Source: FEN-1219 sp036274615
GTDB lineage: Bacteria; Pseudomonadota; Gammaproteobacteria; Steroidobacterales; Rariloculaceae
Direction: 5' to 3'
Length of the DNA: 13,438 bases
NCBI GenBank assembly: GCA_036274615.1
Contig: DASUFK010000379.1
Location: forward strand, 1 to 13,438
The translations under genes were made by a program, and so were the position numbers. Below are positions 7,137 to 13,438 of this stretch, piece after piece (position 1 is the stretch's first letter; every line of letters starts with the position of its first letter). The notes beneath the pieces were generated by a model. The model did no database searches, had not been told where the DNA came from, and was given only the letters and a program-made list of their open reading frames with translations.

Positions 7137-8042
7137 TCAGAACACGTCGACGCGCGCCGCCGTGCCGCCGAGCCACCAGGCCGCCTCGCTAAACGTGCTC
7201 AGATAGCTGGCGAATAGGCGCTCCGTGCGCGCGAGCAGCAGCATGTCGATCAGATCCTCGACGATGCCGTCCGGCGTTCGCCAGCTCGCGAGCCGCGCGG
7301 TGCTCCGCGGAAAGTGCAGCACGCGCGCGGCCCCGTAGCGCCGCTCGAGCTGCGGCAGAACGTCGTCGCTGTCGCTCACCACGAAGAACCGCGCGTGCGG
7401 TGCGGCCTGGTCGAGCATCCGCACGAGCCGCTTCCACGCGGGCACGTGATACTTGCGCTGACGGCGCGGATCGTCGCGCCACGTGCGGATCTGAACGCCG
7501 ATCGCGTCGGCATCGAGATTCGCGGACGCCCACTCCGCGGCGCGCACGGCGATTTCGGGGCGAACCGCTATACGCGCGAACAGCGGCACGTAGACGTCAC
7601 GAAAGTGCTGCGGGATGCGCTCGTACTCCAGGTCGATGTGCCGGGCGTCGGCGCGCGTCGAGCGGCGCGAATGCTGCTTGGGGAACAGCATGAACCGGTA
7701 GCGGTCCGACCGGCGTCCCGTGAGGCTCCACCATGCCTTGCCGAGGCCGCGAATCAGCGGATGCGCGCCCGCCCCCACGGTCGCGAATCCCTGCGGCAAG
7801 TGCGCCACGTCGTCCGGCGCGATCGCCAACCGCCACGAGGAGTAGACGTCGGCTGCGGGAGGCACGGCGGCGATCTCGCACGGATTCACGAACAGGTCGC
7901 CGAATCGGGCCGGCATGTTCGGCGTGACTTGCCAGAGCACGCGCGCGTCGCTCCCGAGCCGCATGGCCGAGACCCAGGACTTGAGACGATTGCCGAGCCC
8001 CGCCGTCTCGGCGGACACGACCAGCGGCGCGTGGTTGTTCAT
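7137..8042 (-). CDS. Putative fucosyltransferase-like glycosyltransferase (NodZ/O-FucT-like pattern)
   Basis: A 301-aa cytoplasmic protein. Its layout matches GDP-fucose-using GT-B enzymes such as NodZ, GT11 and protein O-fucosyltransferases: an N-terminal glycine loop AETAGLGNRLKSW (11-23); a GVQIRTW strand (182-188) whose Arg186 corresponds to the conserved arginine that contacts GDP; FFVVSDSDDVLPQLERRYG (219-237); and a C-terminal EDLIDMLLLARTERLFASYLSTFSEAAWWLGG block (262-293) with the typical S-T-F-S-x-x-A-x-x-L-G-G pattern. I chose ATG 8042, with GAGG about 12 nt upstream; an in-frame ATG at 8072 is possible, and the open frame further upstream looks non-coding. It converges on the gmd-fcl operon from its own promoter region, and GDP-fucose made there is its likely donor. 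Family placement rests on pattern recognition and could be off; another GT-B sugar transferase is the main alternative. Confidence 0.6.
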   Translation of the reverse strand: MNNHAPLVVSAETAGLGNRLKSWVSAMRLGSDARVLWQVTPNMPARFGDLFVNPCEIAAVPPAADVYSSWRLAIAPDDVAHLPQGFATVGAGAHPLIRGLGKAWWSLTGRRSDRYRFMLFPKQHSRRSTRADARHIDLEYERIPQHFRDVYVPLFARIAVRPEIAVRAAEWASANLDADAIGVQIRTWRDDPRRQRKYHVPAWKRLVRMLDQAAPHARFFVVSDSDDVLPQLERRYGAARVLHFPRSTARLASWRTPDGIVEDLIDMLLLARTERLFASYLSTFSEAAWWLGGTAARVDVF

Positions 8043-8122
8043 CGCGTGCAAGAGCCTCGATGCCGCCGGCATTCTACACGCCGTCCGCACGCATGCCGCG
8101 GGATGAGCCCCGCCCGACGCAT

Positions 8123-8138
8123 GGTGACCCGCGTCACA
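8123..8138. promoter_or_regulatory. CRP/FNR-family-like palindrome in a divergent gap
   Basis: gGTGA-CCCGCG-TCACa matches the CRP consensus TGTGA-N6-TCACA at 9 of 10 fixed bases. It lies 81 bp upstream of the fucosyltransferase-like start (minus strand) and 117 bp upstream of the PPC-protein start (plus strand), in the 212-bp gap 8043-8254 where both genes must have promoters. I saw no convincing -35/-10 pair and nothing else in that gap. Confidence 0.3.
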
Positions 8139-8254
8139 AAACGGCCCCGGCATGGGAAGCAGTTCCTCCTCCGCCCGCGAACCTTCTGCAAGTATCCGCG
8201 GACGAAGATCCGCGCTCCTTCGGCGCTTCTCTAGTTCAACGAGGCAGCCCACCG

Positions 8255-9253
8255 ATGATCTGGCAAAGGATTGCCCTCCGCGTCGCGGTCTGCGCGTTCC
8301 TCGGCAGCGCCCCCGCGGCTCATGCCGGACCCGAGCCGCGCTTCGGCGACGACTCGAGCAGTTGGGCCAACGACGGCGAGTGCGACGATCCGCGCTTCGA
8401 AGGCGCGGGCAGCGCGGGCGCGCTGCTCGACGACGATCGGGCGCACGATGCGAGCGACTGCAAGAAACTGTTCGACCAGGGGCGCGTCGCGCTTCGCGGC
8501 GCCAATCAAGGTCGCCCCGAGGATAGCGCCTCGAACCGCTCGCGCGTCGAGCATGGCCGTCTGCAAAGCGGCGACGACGTGCTCACGTCCGGCGAATTTG
8601 CAGACGTCTTCCGCTTCGACGGGCGCAGCGGCAGCCGAGCGATCGTCGACCTGCGCTCCAGCGACTTCGACCCTTACGTGCTCGTCCGCACGCCGAGCGG
8701 TGCGCAATTCGACGACGACGACTATGCCGAGGACGCGGGCCGCGCGTTGGTCGCTCTCGAGCTCGACGAGACGGGCGAGTATCAAGTGGTGGTCACGAGC
8801 TTCTCCGAGGGCGAAACGGGCAACTACAGCCTCTCGATCGCGCTCGAGAACGATACGGCCGCGGCGCGGCGCCGGGATCGCAACGGCGAGCTCGACCTGG
8901 GCGACGAGACGCTCACGACCGGCGAGTACGTCGATACCTATCGTTTTCAAGGCTGGCCCGGCCAGCACCTCTCGCTCGATGTCGAGTCGGACGACTTCGA
9001 TACCTACTTGATCCTCAAGGATCCGCATGGCGGGCAAGTCGAGAACGACGACGCCGACGAGTCGCGCGGCCACAGCCGCATCGAGCAGGATCTCACCGAG
9101 GCGGGCGTCTACAGCGTGCTCGTGACGTCGTACGAGCCCGGCGCGACGGGCGCGTATCGGCTCGAGATCCATCCGTCCGGACGCGCCGGCGGAGTGGAGG
9201 TTCCCCTGCCGCGCGGCGCGTCGCCGCTGACGGTTAGCCTGCGAACGCGGTAG
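8255..9253 (+). CDS. Secreted protein with WANDGECDDPRF motif and two PPC-type domains
   Basis: A 332-aa exported protein. Residues 1-24 form a signal peptide (MIWQRIALRVAVCAFLG core, cleavage after AHA). An acidic N-terminal motif follows, RFGDDSSSWANDGECDDPRF (29-48) then LLDDDRAHDASDCKKLFDQGRV (57-78). Cys43 and Cys69 are the only mature cysteines, a likely disulfide, and the aspartates suggest a calcium site. Two similar beta domains come next, about 108-195 (LTSGEFADVFRF...DFDPYVLVRTPSG...GEYQVVVTSF...GNYSLSI) and about 219-305 (LTTGEYVDTYRF...DFDTYLILKDPHG...GVYSVLVTSY...GAYRLEI), the pattern of bacterial pre-peptidase C-terminal (PPC) domains. No protease or other catalytic domain is present, although PPC domains usually accompany secreted peptidases. 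I chose ATG 8255, with GAGG 10 nt upstream, because the signal peptide starts there. It probably acts in the periplasm or outside the cell; its function is unknown. Confidence 0.85.
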   Translation: MIWQRIALRVAVCAFLGSAPAAHAGPEPRFGDDSSSWANDGECDDPRFEGAGSAGALLDDDRAHDASDCKKLFDQGRVALRGANQGRPEDSASNRSRVEHGRLQSGDDVLTSGEFADVFRFDGRSGSRAIVDLRSSDFDPYVLVRTPSGAQFDDDDYAEDAGRALVALELDETGEYQVVVTSFSEGETGNYSLSIALENDTAAARRRDRNGELDLGDETLTTGEYVDTYRFQGWPGQHLSLDVESDDFDTYLILKDPHGGQVENDDADESRGHSRIEQDLTEAGVYSVLVTSYEPGATGAYRLEIHPSGRAGGVEVPLPRGASPLTVSLRTR

Positions 9254-9256
9254 CAT

Positions 9257-9290
9257 CGGTGCGTTCGACGGAGAGTCGAACGCAGCACCG
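9257..9290 (+). terminator. Strong hairpin after the PPC-protein gene
   Basis: A perfect 9-bp stem GCGTTCGAC (9261-9269) / GTCGAACGC (9275-9283) has a 5-nt GGAGA loop. After a 3-nt bulge it extends by CGGT (9257-9260) / ACCG (9287-9290). It begins 4 bp after the stop codon and ends 30 bp before the ABC transporter start. No U-tract follows, so it may be a Rho-assisted terminator, an mRNA 3'-end stabiliser, or a 5'-UTR structure of the transporter. Confidence 0.5.
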
Positions 9291-9310
9291 CCGCGGTCGA
9301 GCCCGGCGAT

Positions 9311-9314
9311 AGGA
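9311..9314 (+). promoter_or_regulatory. Ribosome binding site of the ABC transporter
   Basis: AGGA sits 5 nt before ATG 9320 and supports that start. Confidence 0.55.
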
Positions 9315-9319
9315 CCGGG

Positions 9320-11161
9320 ATGAACGCCGTCGACCCCACCGCCGCCAAATCAACGCCTCGTTTCGAATGGCACGCCGTGCGCGCGCTCGCGCCGCACCTG
9401 TGGCCGGCGGGCGATCTGTCGATTCGGCTGCGCGTGCTGCTCGCGCTCGCTCTGCTGGCGGCGGCGAAAATCGCGAACGTCTACGTGCCGCTCTTGTTCA
9501 AGCGGATGGTGGACCTGTTCACCTCCCCTGCCGACGCGGTCGTAACGCTGCCGCTCGCGCTGATCGCGGCGTACGGCGTGCTGCGCGTGGCCGCCATCGC
9601 GTTCTCCGAGCTCCGCGACGCCGTATTCGCCAAGGTCGCGCAGCGCGCGATTCGCCGCGCGGCGCTCCGCACGTTCCGCCATCTGCACGGCCTGTCGCTC
9701 GCGTTTCATCTCGAGCGCCAAACCGGCGGACTCTCGCGCGCGATCGAGCGCGGCACCACGGGCATCGACACCCTGCTCACGTTCATGCTGTTCAACATCG
9801 TGCCCACGTTGATCGAGATCGCGCTCGTCTGCGGGATCCTCTGGGCGTTCTTCAGCGTCTGGTACGCCGTGGTCACGTTCGCATGCGTGATCGGCTACAT
9901 CGCATACACCCTCGCGGTCACCGAGTGGCGAATCAAGTACCGGCGGCAGATGAACGAGACCGACCAGGAGGCCAACACGCGCGCCATCGACAGCTTGCTC
10001 AACTACGAGACGGTGAAGTACTTCGGCAACGAGGACTACGAGGCGCAGCGTTTCGACCAAGCGCTCGAGCGCTACGAGCGCGCCTCGGTGGCGAGCAAGA
10101 GCTCGCTCTCGCTGCTCAACGTGGGACAGGCCACGATCATCGGCGCGGGCCTCGCCGTGCTGATGACGATGGCCGGGCGCGGCGTCACCGCCGGAACGAT
10201 GACGGTGGGCGACTTCGTACTCGTGAACACCTATCTGATCCAGCTCTACATCCCGCTCAACTTCTTGGGCTTCGTGTACCGCGAGATCAAGCAGGCGCTC
10301 ACGGACATGGAGCAGATGTTCAAGCTGCTCAACGTGGCCGCGGACGTGCAGGACGCCCCCAACGCGCCGCCGCTGGCGCCAGGCTCAGGCGCGGTGACGT
10401 TCGAGCACGTGACGTTCGCCTACGATCCGCGGCGCACGATCCTCGACGACGTGTCGTTCAGCGTGCCGTCGGGCCGGCGCGTCGCGATCGTCGGCGCGAG
10501 CGGCGCCGGCAAGTCGACGATCTCGAGGCTGCTGTTCCGCTTCTACGACGTCCGCGGCGGCGCCGTCCGCATCGACGGGCAGGACATCCGCGGCGTGACC
10601 CAAGCGAGCGTGCGCGCCTCGATCGGCATCGTCCCGCAGGACACCGTGCTCTTCAACGACACGATCTACTACAACATCGCGTACGGCCGCCCGGGCGCTT
10701 CGCCGGCCGAGGTGGAAGAGGCCGCGCGTCTCGCACGGATCCACGACTTCATCATGGCGTCTCCCGACGGCTATCGCACGATGGTCGGCGAGCGCGGCTT
10801 GAAGCTCTCGGGTGGGGAGAAACAGCGCGTCGCGATCGCGCGCACGATTCTGAAGCGGCCGCGGATACTGCTATTCGACGAGGCCACGTCGGCGCTCGAC
10901 ACACGCACCGAGCGCGAGATCCAGACGTCGCTGCGCGAGGTGTCCCGCGGGCACACGACGCTCGTGATCGCCCACCGCCTGTCGACGATCGTGGATGCCG
11001 ACGAGATCATCGTGCTCGCCGAGGGGCGGATCGCCGAACGCGGCACCCACTCCGACCTGCTCCGGCGCGACGGCCTGTATGCCGCGATGTGGCAGCGCCA
11101 ACAGAGCGGTCTCGACGACGTCGCCGTCGAGCCCGCCCGAGACTATCGCGTGGCCACGTAG
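9320..11161 (+). CDS. Atm1-type ABC exporter (fused membrane and ATPase domains)
   Basis: A 613-aa inner-membrane half-transporter that would work as a homodimer. The membrane domain (about 35-330) has the expected hydrophobic segments and the Atm1/HMT1 signature NETDQEANTRAIDSLLNYET followed by VKYFGNE (212-238), which lines the substrate cavity in bacterial Atm1. The ATPase domain has Walker A GASGAGKST (392-400), Q-loop Gln440 (VPQDTVLF), signature LSGGEKQ (496-502), Walker B ILLFDE (516-521) with Glu521, D-loop SALD and H-loop His552. All catalytic residues are present. Known relatives export glutathione conjugates or polysulfides, supporting metal tolerance and Fe-S metabolism; that this one does so is inference. 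Length is normal. A hairpin precedes the gene, and its stop codon forms the first bases of a REP-like inverted repeat. Confidence 0.92.
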   Translation: MNAVDPTAAKSTPRFEWHAVRALAPHLWPAGDLSIRLRVLLALALLAAAKIANVYVPLLFKRMVDLFTSPADAVVTLPLALIAAYGVLRVAAIAFSELRDAVFAKVAQRAIRRAALRTFRHLHGLSLAFHLERQTGGLSRAIERGTTGIDTLLTFMLFNIVPTLIEIALVCGILWAFFSVWYAVVTFACVIGYIAYTLAVTEWRIKYRRQMNETDQEANTRAIDSLLNYETVKYFGNEDYEAQRFDQALERYERASVASKSSLSLLNVGQATIIGAGLAVLMTMAGRGVTAGTMTVGDFVLVNTYLIQLYIPLNFLGFVYREIKQALTDMEQMFKLLNVAADVQDAPNAPPLAPGSGAVTFEHVTFAYDPRRTILDDVSFSVPSGRRVAIVGASGAGKSTISRLLFRFYDVRGGAVRIDGQDIRGVTQASVRASIGIVPQDTVLFNDTIYYNIAYGRPGASPAEVEEAARLARIHDFIMASPDGYRTMVGERGLKLSGGEKQRVAIARTILKRPRILLFDEATSALDTRTEREIQTSLREVSRGHTTLVIAHRLSTIVDADEIIVLAEGRIAERGTHSDLLRRDGLYAAMWQRQQSGLDDVAVEPARDYRVAT

Positions 11162-11229
11162 GGACTGGTTACTTTTTCGTCCACGACGCATCAGCCGCAC
11201 GATGGCCGCAACGAAGTAACCTGTCCCTA
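11159..11229. repeat. REP-like inverted repeat starting in a stop codon
   Basis: Fourteen-base arms TAGGGACTGGTTAC (11159-11172) and GTAACCTGTCCCTA (11216-11229) match with one mismatch. Inner TTCGT (11176-11180) pairs with ACGAA (11211-11215), leaving a TTT bulge on the left, and CATC/GATG can nest in the centre. The first three bases are the TAG stop of the ABC exporter. The GGGACAGGTTAC-type arm and the position at a gene 3' end resemble REP-like elements mobilised by RAYT (REP-associated) transposases; no transposase is present in this window. Confidence 0.75.
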
Positions 11230-11279
11230 ATGCGCGGCAGGCAAGAGTTGGCTTCCCGAGTTCTTCAGCGAGTATCAGC

Positions 11280-12155
11280 ATGTCCCCAATTTCTCCCCGG
11301 ATCGTGTTGCAGACGGCGGCCGCGATGGTCGCGTTCGCGGCGAACTCGCTGCTCTGCCGGATTGCGCTCGTCGGCGGTTGGATCGATGCGCCCACGTTCG
11401 CGAGCGTGCGCATCGGCTCGGGCGCTCTCCTCCTCGCCTGGCTCGTGCGCGGCACCGACCGCGGCGCGCGCGCGCCGGTCGACCGCTGGGCAGTACTGAG
11501 CTTGGCCGTTTACCTGCTGCCGTTCACGCTCGCGTATCTCACGCTCGACGCGGGCAGCGGCGCGCTCCTGCTGTTCGGCGCCGCCCAGCTCACGATGCTC
11601 GCGGTGGGCCTCTACCGCGGCGAGCGCTGCTCTTGGCTCGGCTGGGGCGGCATGGCGGCGGCCGCGATCGGGTTCGTCGCGCTGCTCGCGCCCGCGAGCG
11701 GCGGCGCGCACTTCGGCGGCGCGGCTCTCATGACGATCGCCGGCGTCGCCTGGGGCGCCTATTCCCTGCGAGGCCACACGAGCCGGCAACCGCTGGTCTC
11801 CACGGCCCAGAACTTCTGGCTCGTGTTGCCATGGGCGATCGCGATCAACGTGCTCTTCGCCTCCGGCGTACACGTGTCGGCACAGGGCTTCGCGCTCGCC
11901 GCCGCGTCGGGGATGCTCGGGTCGGCGCTCGGCTACATCGTCTGGTACGCGGCCCTGCCGAGGCTCACCGCGATCGCGGCCGGCACCGTGCAGCTCTCCG
12001 TTCCGGTGATCGCGGCAGTGGGCGGCGTGCTCGTGCTCCACGAGCACCCCACCCGCCGGCTCGTCGTCTGCGGGATCGCGATCCTGGGCGGCATCGCCCT
12101 CGTCGCGCGGCAGCGCTACGGTCCCGCCGCCCTCGCCGGCCGCATCAGCTCCTGA
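11280..12155 (+). CDS. EamA-family (DMT superfamily) transporter
   Basis: A 291-aa integral membrane protein of the drug/metabolite transporter superfamily, likely with about ten transmembrane helices and possibly an exporter of small metabolites; the substrate is unknown. It opens with a hydrophobic helix, AAAMVAFAANSLLCRIAL (13-30), typical of EamA proteins. It shows two tandem EamA halves (about 10-135 and 145-275). The second half carries the characteristic GSALGYIVWYAALPRLTAIA (218-237) and PVIAAVGGVLVLHE. The start ATG 11280 has only a weak GCGAG upstream. It lies 50 bp after the REP-like element, and its 3' end overlaps the convergent MFS gene by 11 bp. Confidence 0.88.
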   Translation: MSPISPRIVLQTAAAMVAFAANSLLCRIALVGGWIDAPTFASVRIGSGALLLAWLVRGTDRGARAPVDRWAVLSLAVYLLPFTLAYLTLDAGSGALLLFGAAQLTMLAVGLYRGERCSWLGWGGMAAAAIGFVALLAPASGGAHFGGAALMTIAGVAWGAYSLRGHTSRQPLVSTAQNFWLVLPWAIAINVLFASGVHVSAQGFALAAASGMLGSALGYIVWYAALPRLTAIAAGTVQLSVPVIAAVGGVLVLHEHPTRRLVVCGIAILGGIALVARQRYGPAALAGRISS

Positions 12156-13374
12156 CCGCGCTCCGCGGCAACGACAGCCCGATCGTGTTCGCGAGCAGCG
12201 ACGCGGCGAGCATCACCGCGACGATCGGCAGGAGCGTGCCGTCGTAGAACAGCCCCGTCAGGGCGCCCAAGATTCCCCCGAGCGAGAACATCAGCGTGGT
12301 ATAGACGGAGGCGGCGCTGCCCGCGAGCTTGTGGAAGAACCCCATGTAGCGCGACGAACCCGCGGGCCCCACGAGCCCGAGCGCCGACATCATCAAGACG
12401 ATGAACGGCACGAACGTCCACAGAGTTTCGCGGTGCGTCGCAACCACGGCCACGAGCGTGATCACCGCGCCCAGCTGGAGCGCCAAGCCGCGCCGGAAGA
12501 ACGTCGCAGCATTGTGCGGCCCGAGCCGCTTCATGCTGAACAGATTCATCGACATGAAGCCGAGCACGCTCAGGGCGAACACCATCGGAAACTGAAAGCC
12601 CGACACGCCGAAGTACTGCTGATAGATGAACGAGGCGTTGGTGACGAACATCATGAGGCAGCTCGACGCCAGGCCCATCGCGCAGGCGTAGCGGATCGGG
12701 ATCCTCCGGCCCTCCACGCGCCGCGTCACCACCTCGAAGCACTGGACGAAGATCGAGCGCACCGACAGATTTCGCCAATGCCCGGGCCGCGTCTCCGGCA
12801 CCGCCACCGTGTAAGCGCAGAGCAGCACCGCCGCATACGCCGCCTTGACGAGAAAAATCTTGTGCCACCCGAACGGCACCAGAAACGTGCCGACGACCGG
12901 CGCCACCAGCGGCGCGCACAGCACGATCATCGTGACCGTCGCGAACCGCCGGCCGAGCTGCTCGATCGGATAGACGTCGCGCACCGACGCCATGCAGATC
13001 ACCGTCGAGAACCCGCCGCCGATCGCCTGGAAGAAGCGCAGCACCAGCATCTGCTGCACGTCGCCGGCGAACGCGATCGCGAGGCTCGCGCAGATGTACC
13101 CGCCGAGGCCGATGTAGCCGATGCGCTTGCGGCCGATCTGATCCGAGAACGAGCCGCCGAAGAACTGGCCGAGCGCGTAGCCGATGAGGAACGCGCTCAA
13201 CGTGTTCTGCACGCTCACGATGCTGACCCCGAAGTCGCGCGCGATCTCCGGAAACGCCGGCAAGTACGCATCCACGCTCAACGGACCGAGCGCCGCCAAC
13301 GCCCCAAAAAACACGATGAGGTAGCGCGGCGCCGCAACCTGCGTTGCGCGCCCCTGCGAAATCGACTCGTCCAT
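12145..13374 (-). CDS. Bcr/CflA-type MFS multidrug efflux transporter
   Basis: A 409-aa major facilitator transporter expected to have 12 transmembrane helices and to export drugs or metabolites by proton antiport at the inner membrane. TM1 carries the DHA1/Bcr signature LGPLSVDAYLPAFPEIARDF (29-48). The TM2-TM3 loop has motif A, GSFSDQIGRKR (74-84). RFFQAIGGG and SVRDVYP match the Bcr/CflA subfamily, and TM5 has an APVVGTFL proline/glycine motif like antiporter motif C. I chose ATG 13374; an in-frame TTG at 13380 adds two residues and is less likely. No clear Shine-Dalgarno is visible. The gene is alone on this strand, and its stop codon lies within the end of the convergent EamA gene. The substrate cannot be predicted. 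Confidence 0.9.
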   Translation of the reverse strand: MDESISQGRATQVAAPRYLIVFFGALAALGPLSVDAYLPAFPEIARDFGVSIVSVQNTLSAFLIGYALGQFFGGSFSDQIGRKRIGYIGLGGYICASLAIAFAGDVQQMLVLRFFQAIGGGFSTVICMASVRDVYPIEQLGRRFATVTMIVLCAPLVAPVVGTFLVPFGWHKIFLVKAAYAAVLLCAYTVAVPETRPGHWRNLSVRSIFVQCFEVVTRRVEGRRIPIRYACAMGLASSCLMMFVTNASFIYQQYFGVSGFQFPMVFALSVLGFMSMNLFSMKRLGPHNAATFFRRGLALQLGAVITLVAVVATHRETLWTFVPFIVLMMSALGLVGPAGSSRYMGFFHKLAGSAASVYTTLMFSLGGILGALTGLFYDGTLLPIVAVMLAASLLANTIGLSLPRSAVRS

Positions 13375-13404
13375 GGACAACCGGGAAGGCGATGCGGGGC
13401 GCGG

Positions 13405-13410
13405 ATTATC
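13405..13410 (-). promoter_or_regulatory. Possible -10 box for the MFS transporter
   Basis: GATAAT on the minus strand, in an AT-richer patch about 30 bp before the MFS ATG, matches the -10 consensus at 5 of 6. No good -35 lies 16-18 bp upstream, so this is tentative. Confidence 0.25.
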
Positions 13411-13438
13411 TCAACATCCCCCAAAACACGCGAGACGC

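Noticed and set aside
8043..8252. N-terminal extension of the fucosyltransferase-like gene to 8252
   Set aside because: Low-complexity residues with no similarity, running into the start region of the divergent secreted-protein gene; ATG 8042 directly precedes the conserved GLGN region.
9367..11499. 710-aa plus-strand frame overlapping the ABC exporter
   Set aside because: Arg/Ala-rich out-of-frame reading of a gene with intact Walker, signature and H-loop motifs.

Overview
The window is GC-rich chromosomal DNA (about two thirds G+C by eye), densely coded, with short gaps and several ATGA stop/start overlaps. A CCA-encoding tRNA-Leu gene with a sigma70-type promoter, an Atm1-type ABC half-transporter, a Bcr/CflA-type efflux pump and two families of small palindromic intergenic repeats all point to a high-GC Gram-negative bacterium, most likely a proteobacterium. 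Nothing fixes genus or species.

Left part (1-7065): a surface-glycan cluster. tRNA-Leu(CAG) lies at the left edge on the minus strand. Two GT4-type glycosyltransferases overlap by ATGA on the minus strand (2304 down to 140). A 163-bp divergent region separates them from a plus-strand operon: an AsnB-type amidotransferase (GTG start, catalytic Cys2), gmd, fcl (ATGA overlap with gmd) and an FkbM methyltransferase. Gmd plus Fcl make GDP-L-fucose from GDP-mannose. The two glycosyltransferases, the amidotransferase and the methyltransferase would build and decorate the glycan.

Middle (7066-9253): three palindromic 13-mers at an exact 16-bp period fill the convergent gap. Next, on the minus strand, is a protein with the sequence pattern of NodZ/O-fucosyltransferase-like enzymes, a candidate user of the GDP-fucose made next door. 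A divergent 212-bp gap holds a CRP-like palindrome. It is followed by a secreted protein with a WANDGECDDPRF motif and two PPC-type beta domains but no enzyme domain.

Right part (9254-13438): an Atm1-type ABC exporter preceded by a strong hairpin and followed by a REP-like inverted repeat that begins inside its stop codon, then an EamA/DMT transporter, then a convergent Bcr/CflA-type MFS transporter whose 3' end overlaps it by 11 bp. These three look like ordinary transport genes unrelated to the glycan cluster. No CRISPR array, integrase, transposase or toxin-antitoxin pair was seen. The most unusual points are the predicted fucose/O-methyl/amide glycan system, the two palindromic repeat families placed at stop codons, and a near-palindrome embedded in the tRNA promoter.
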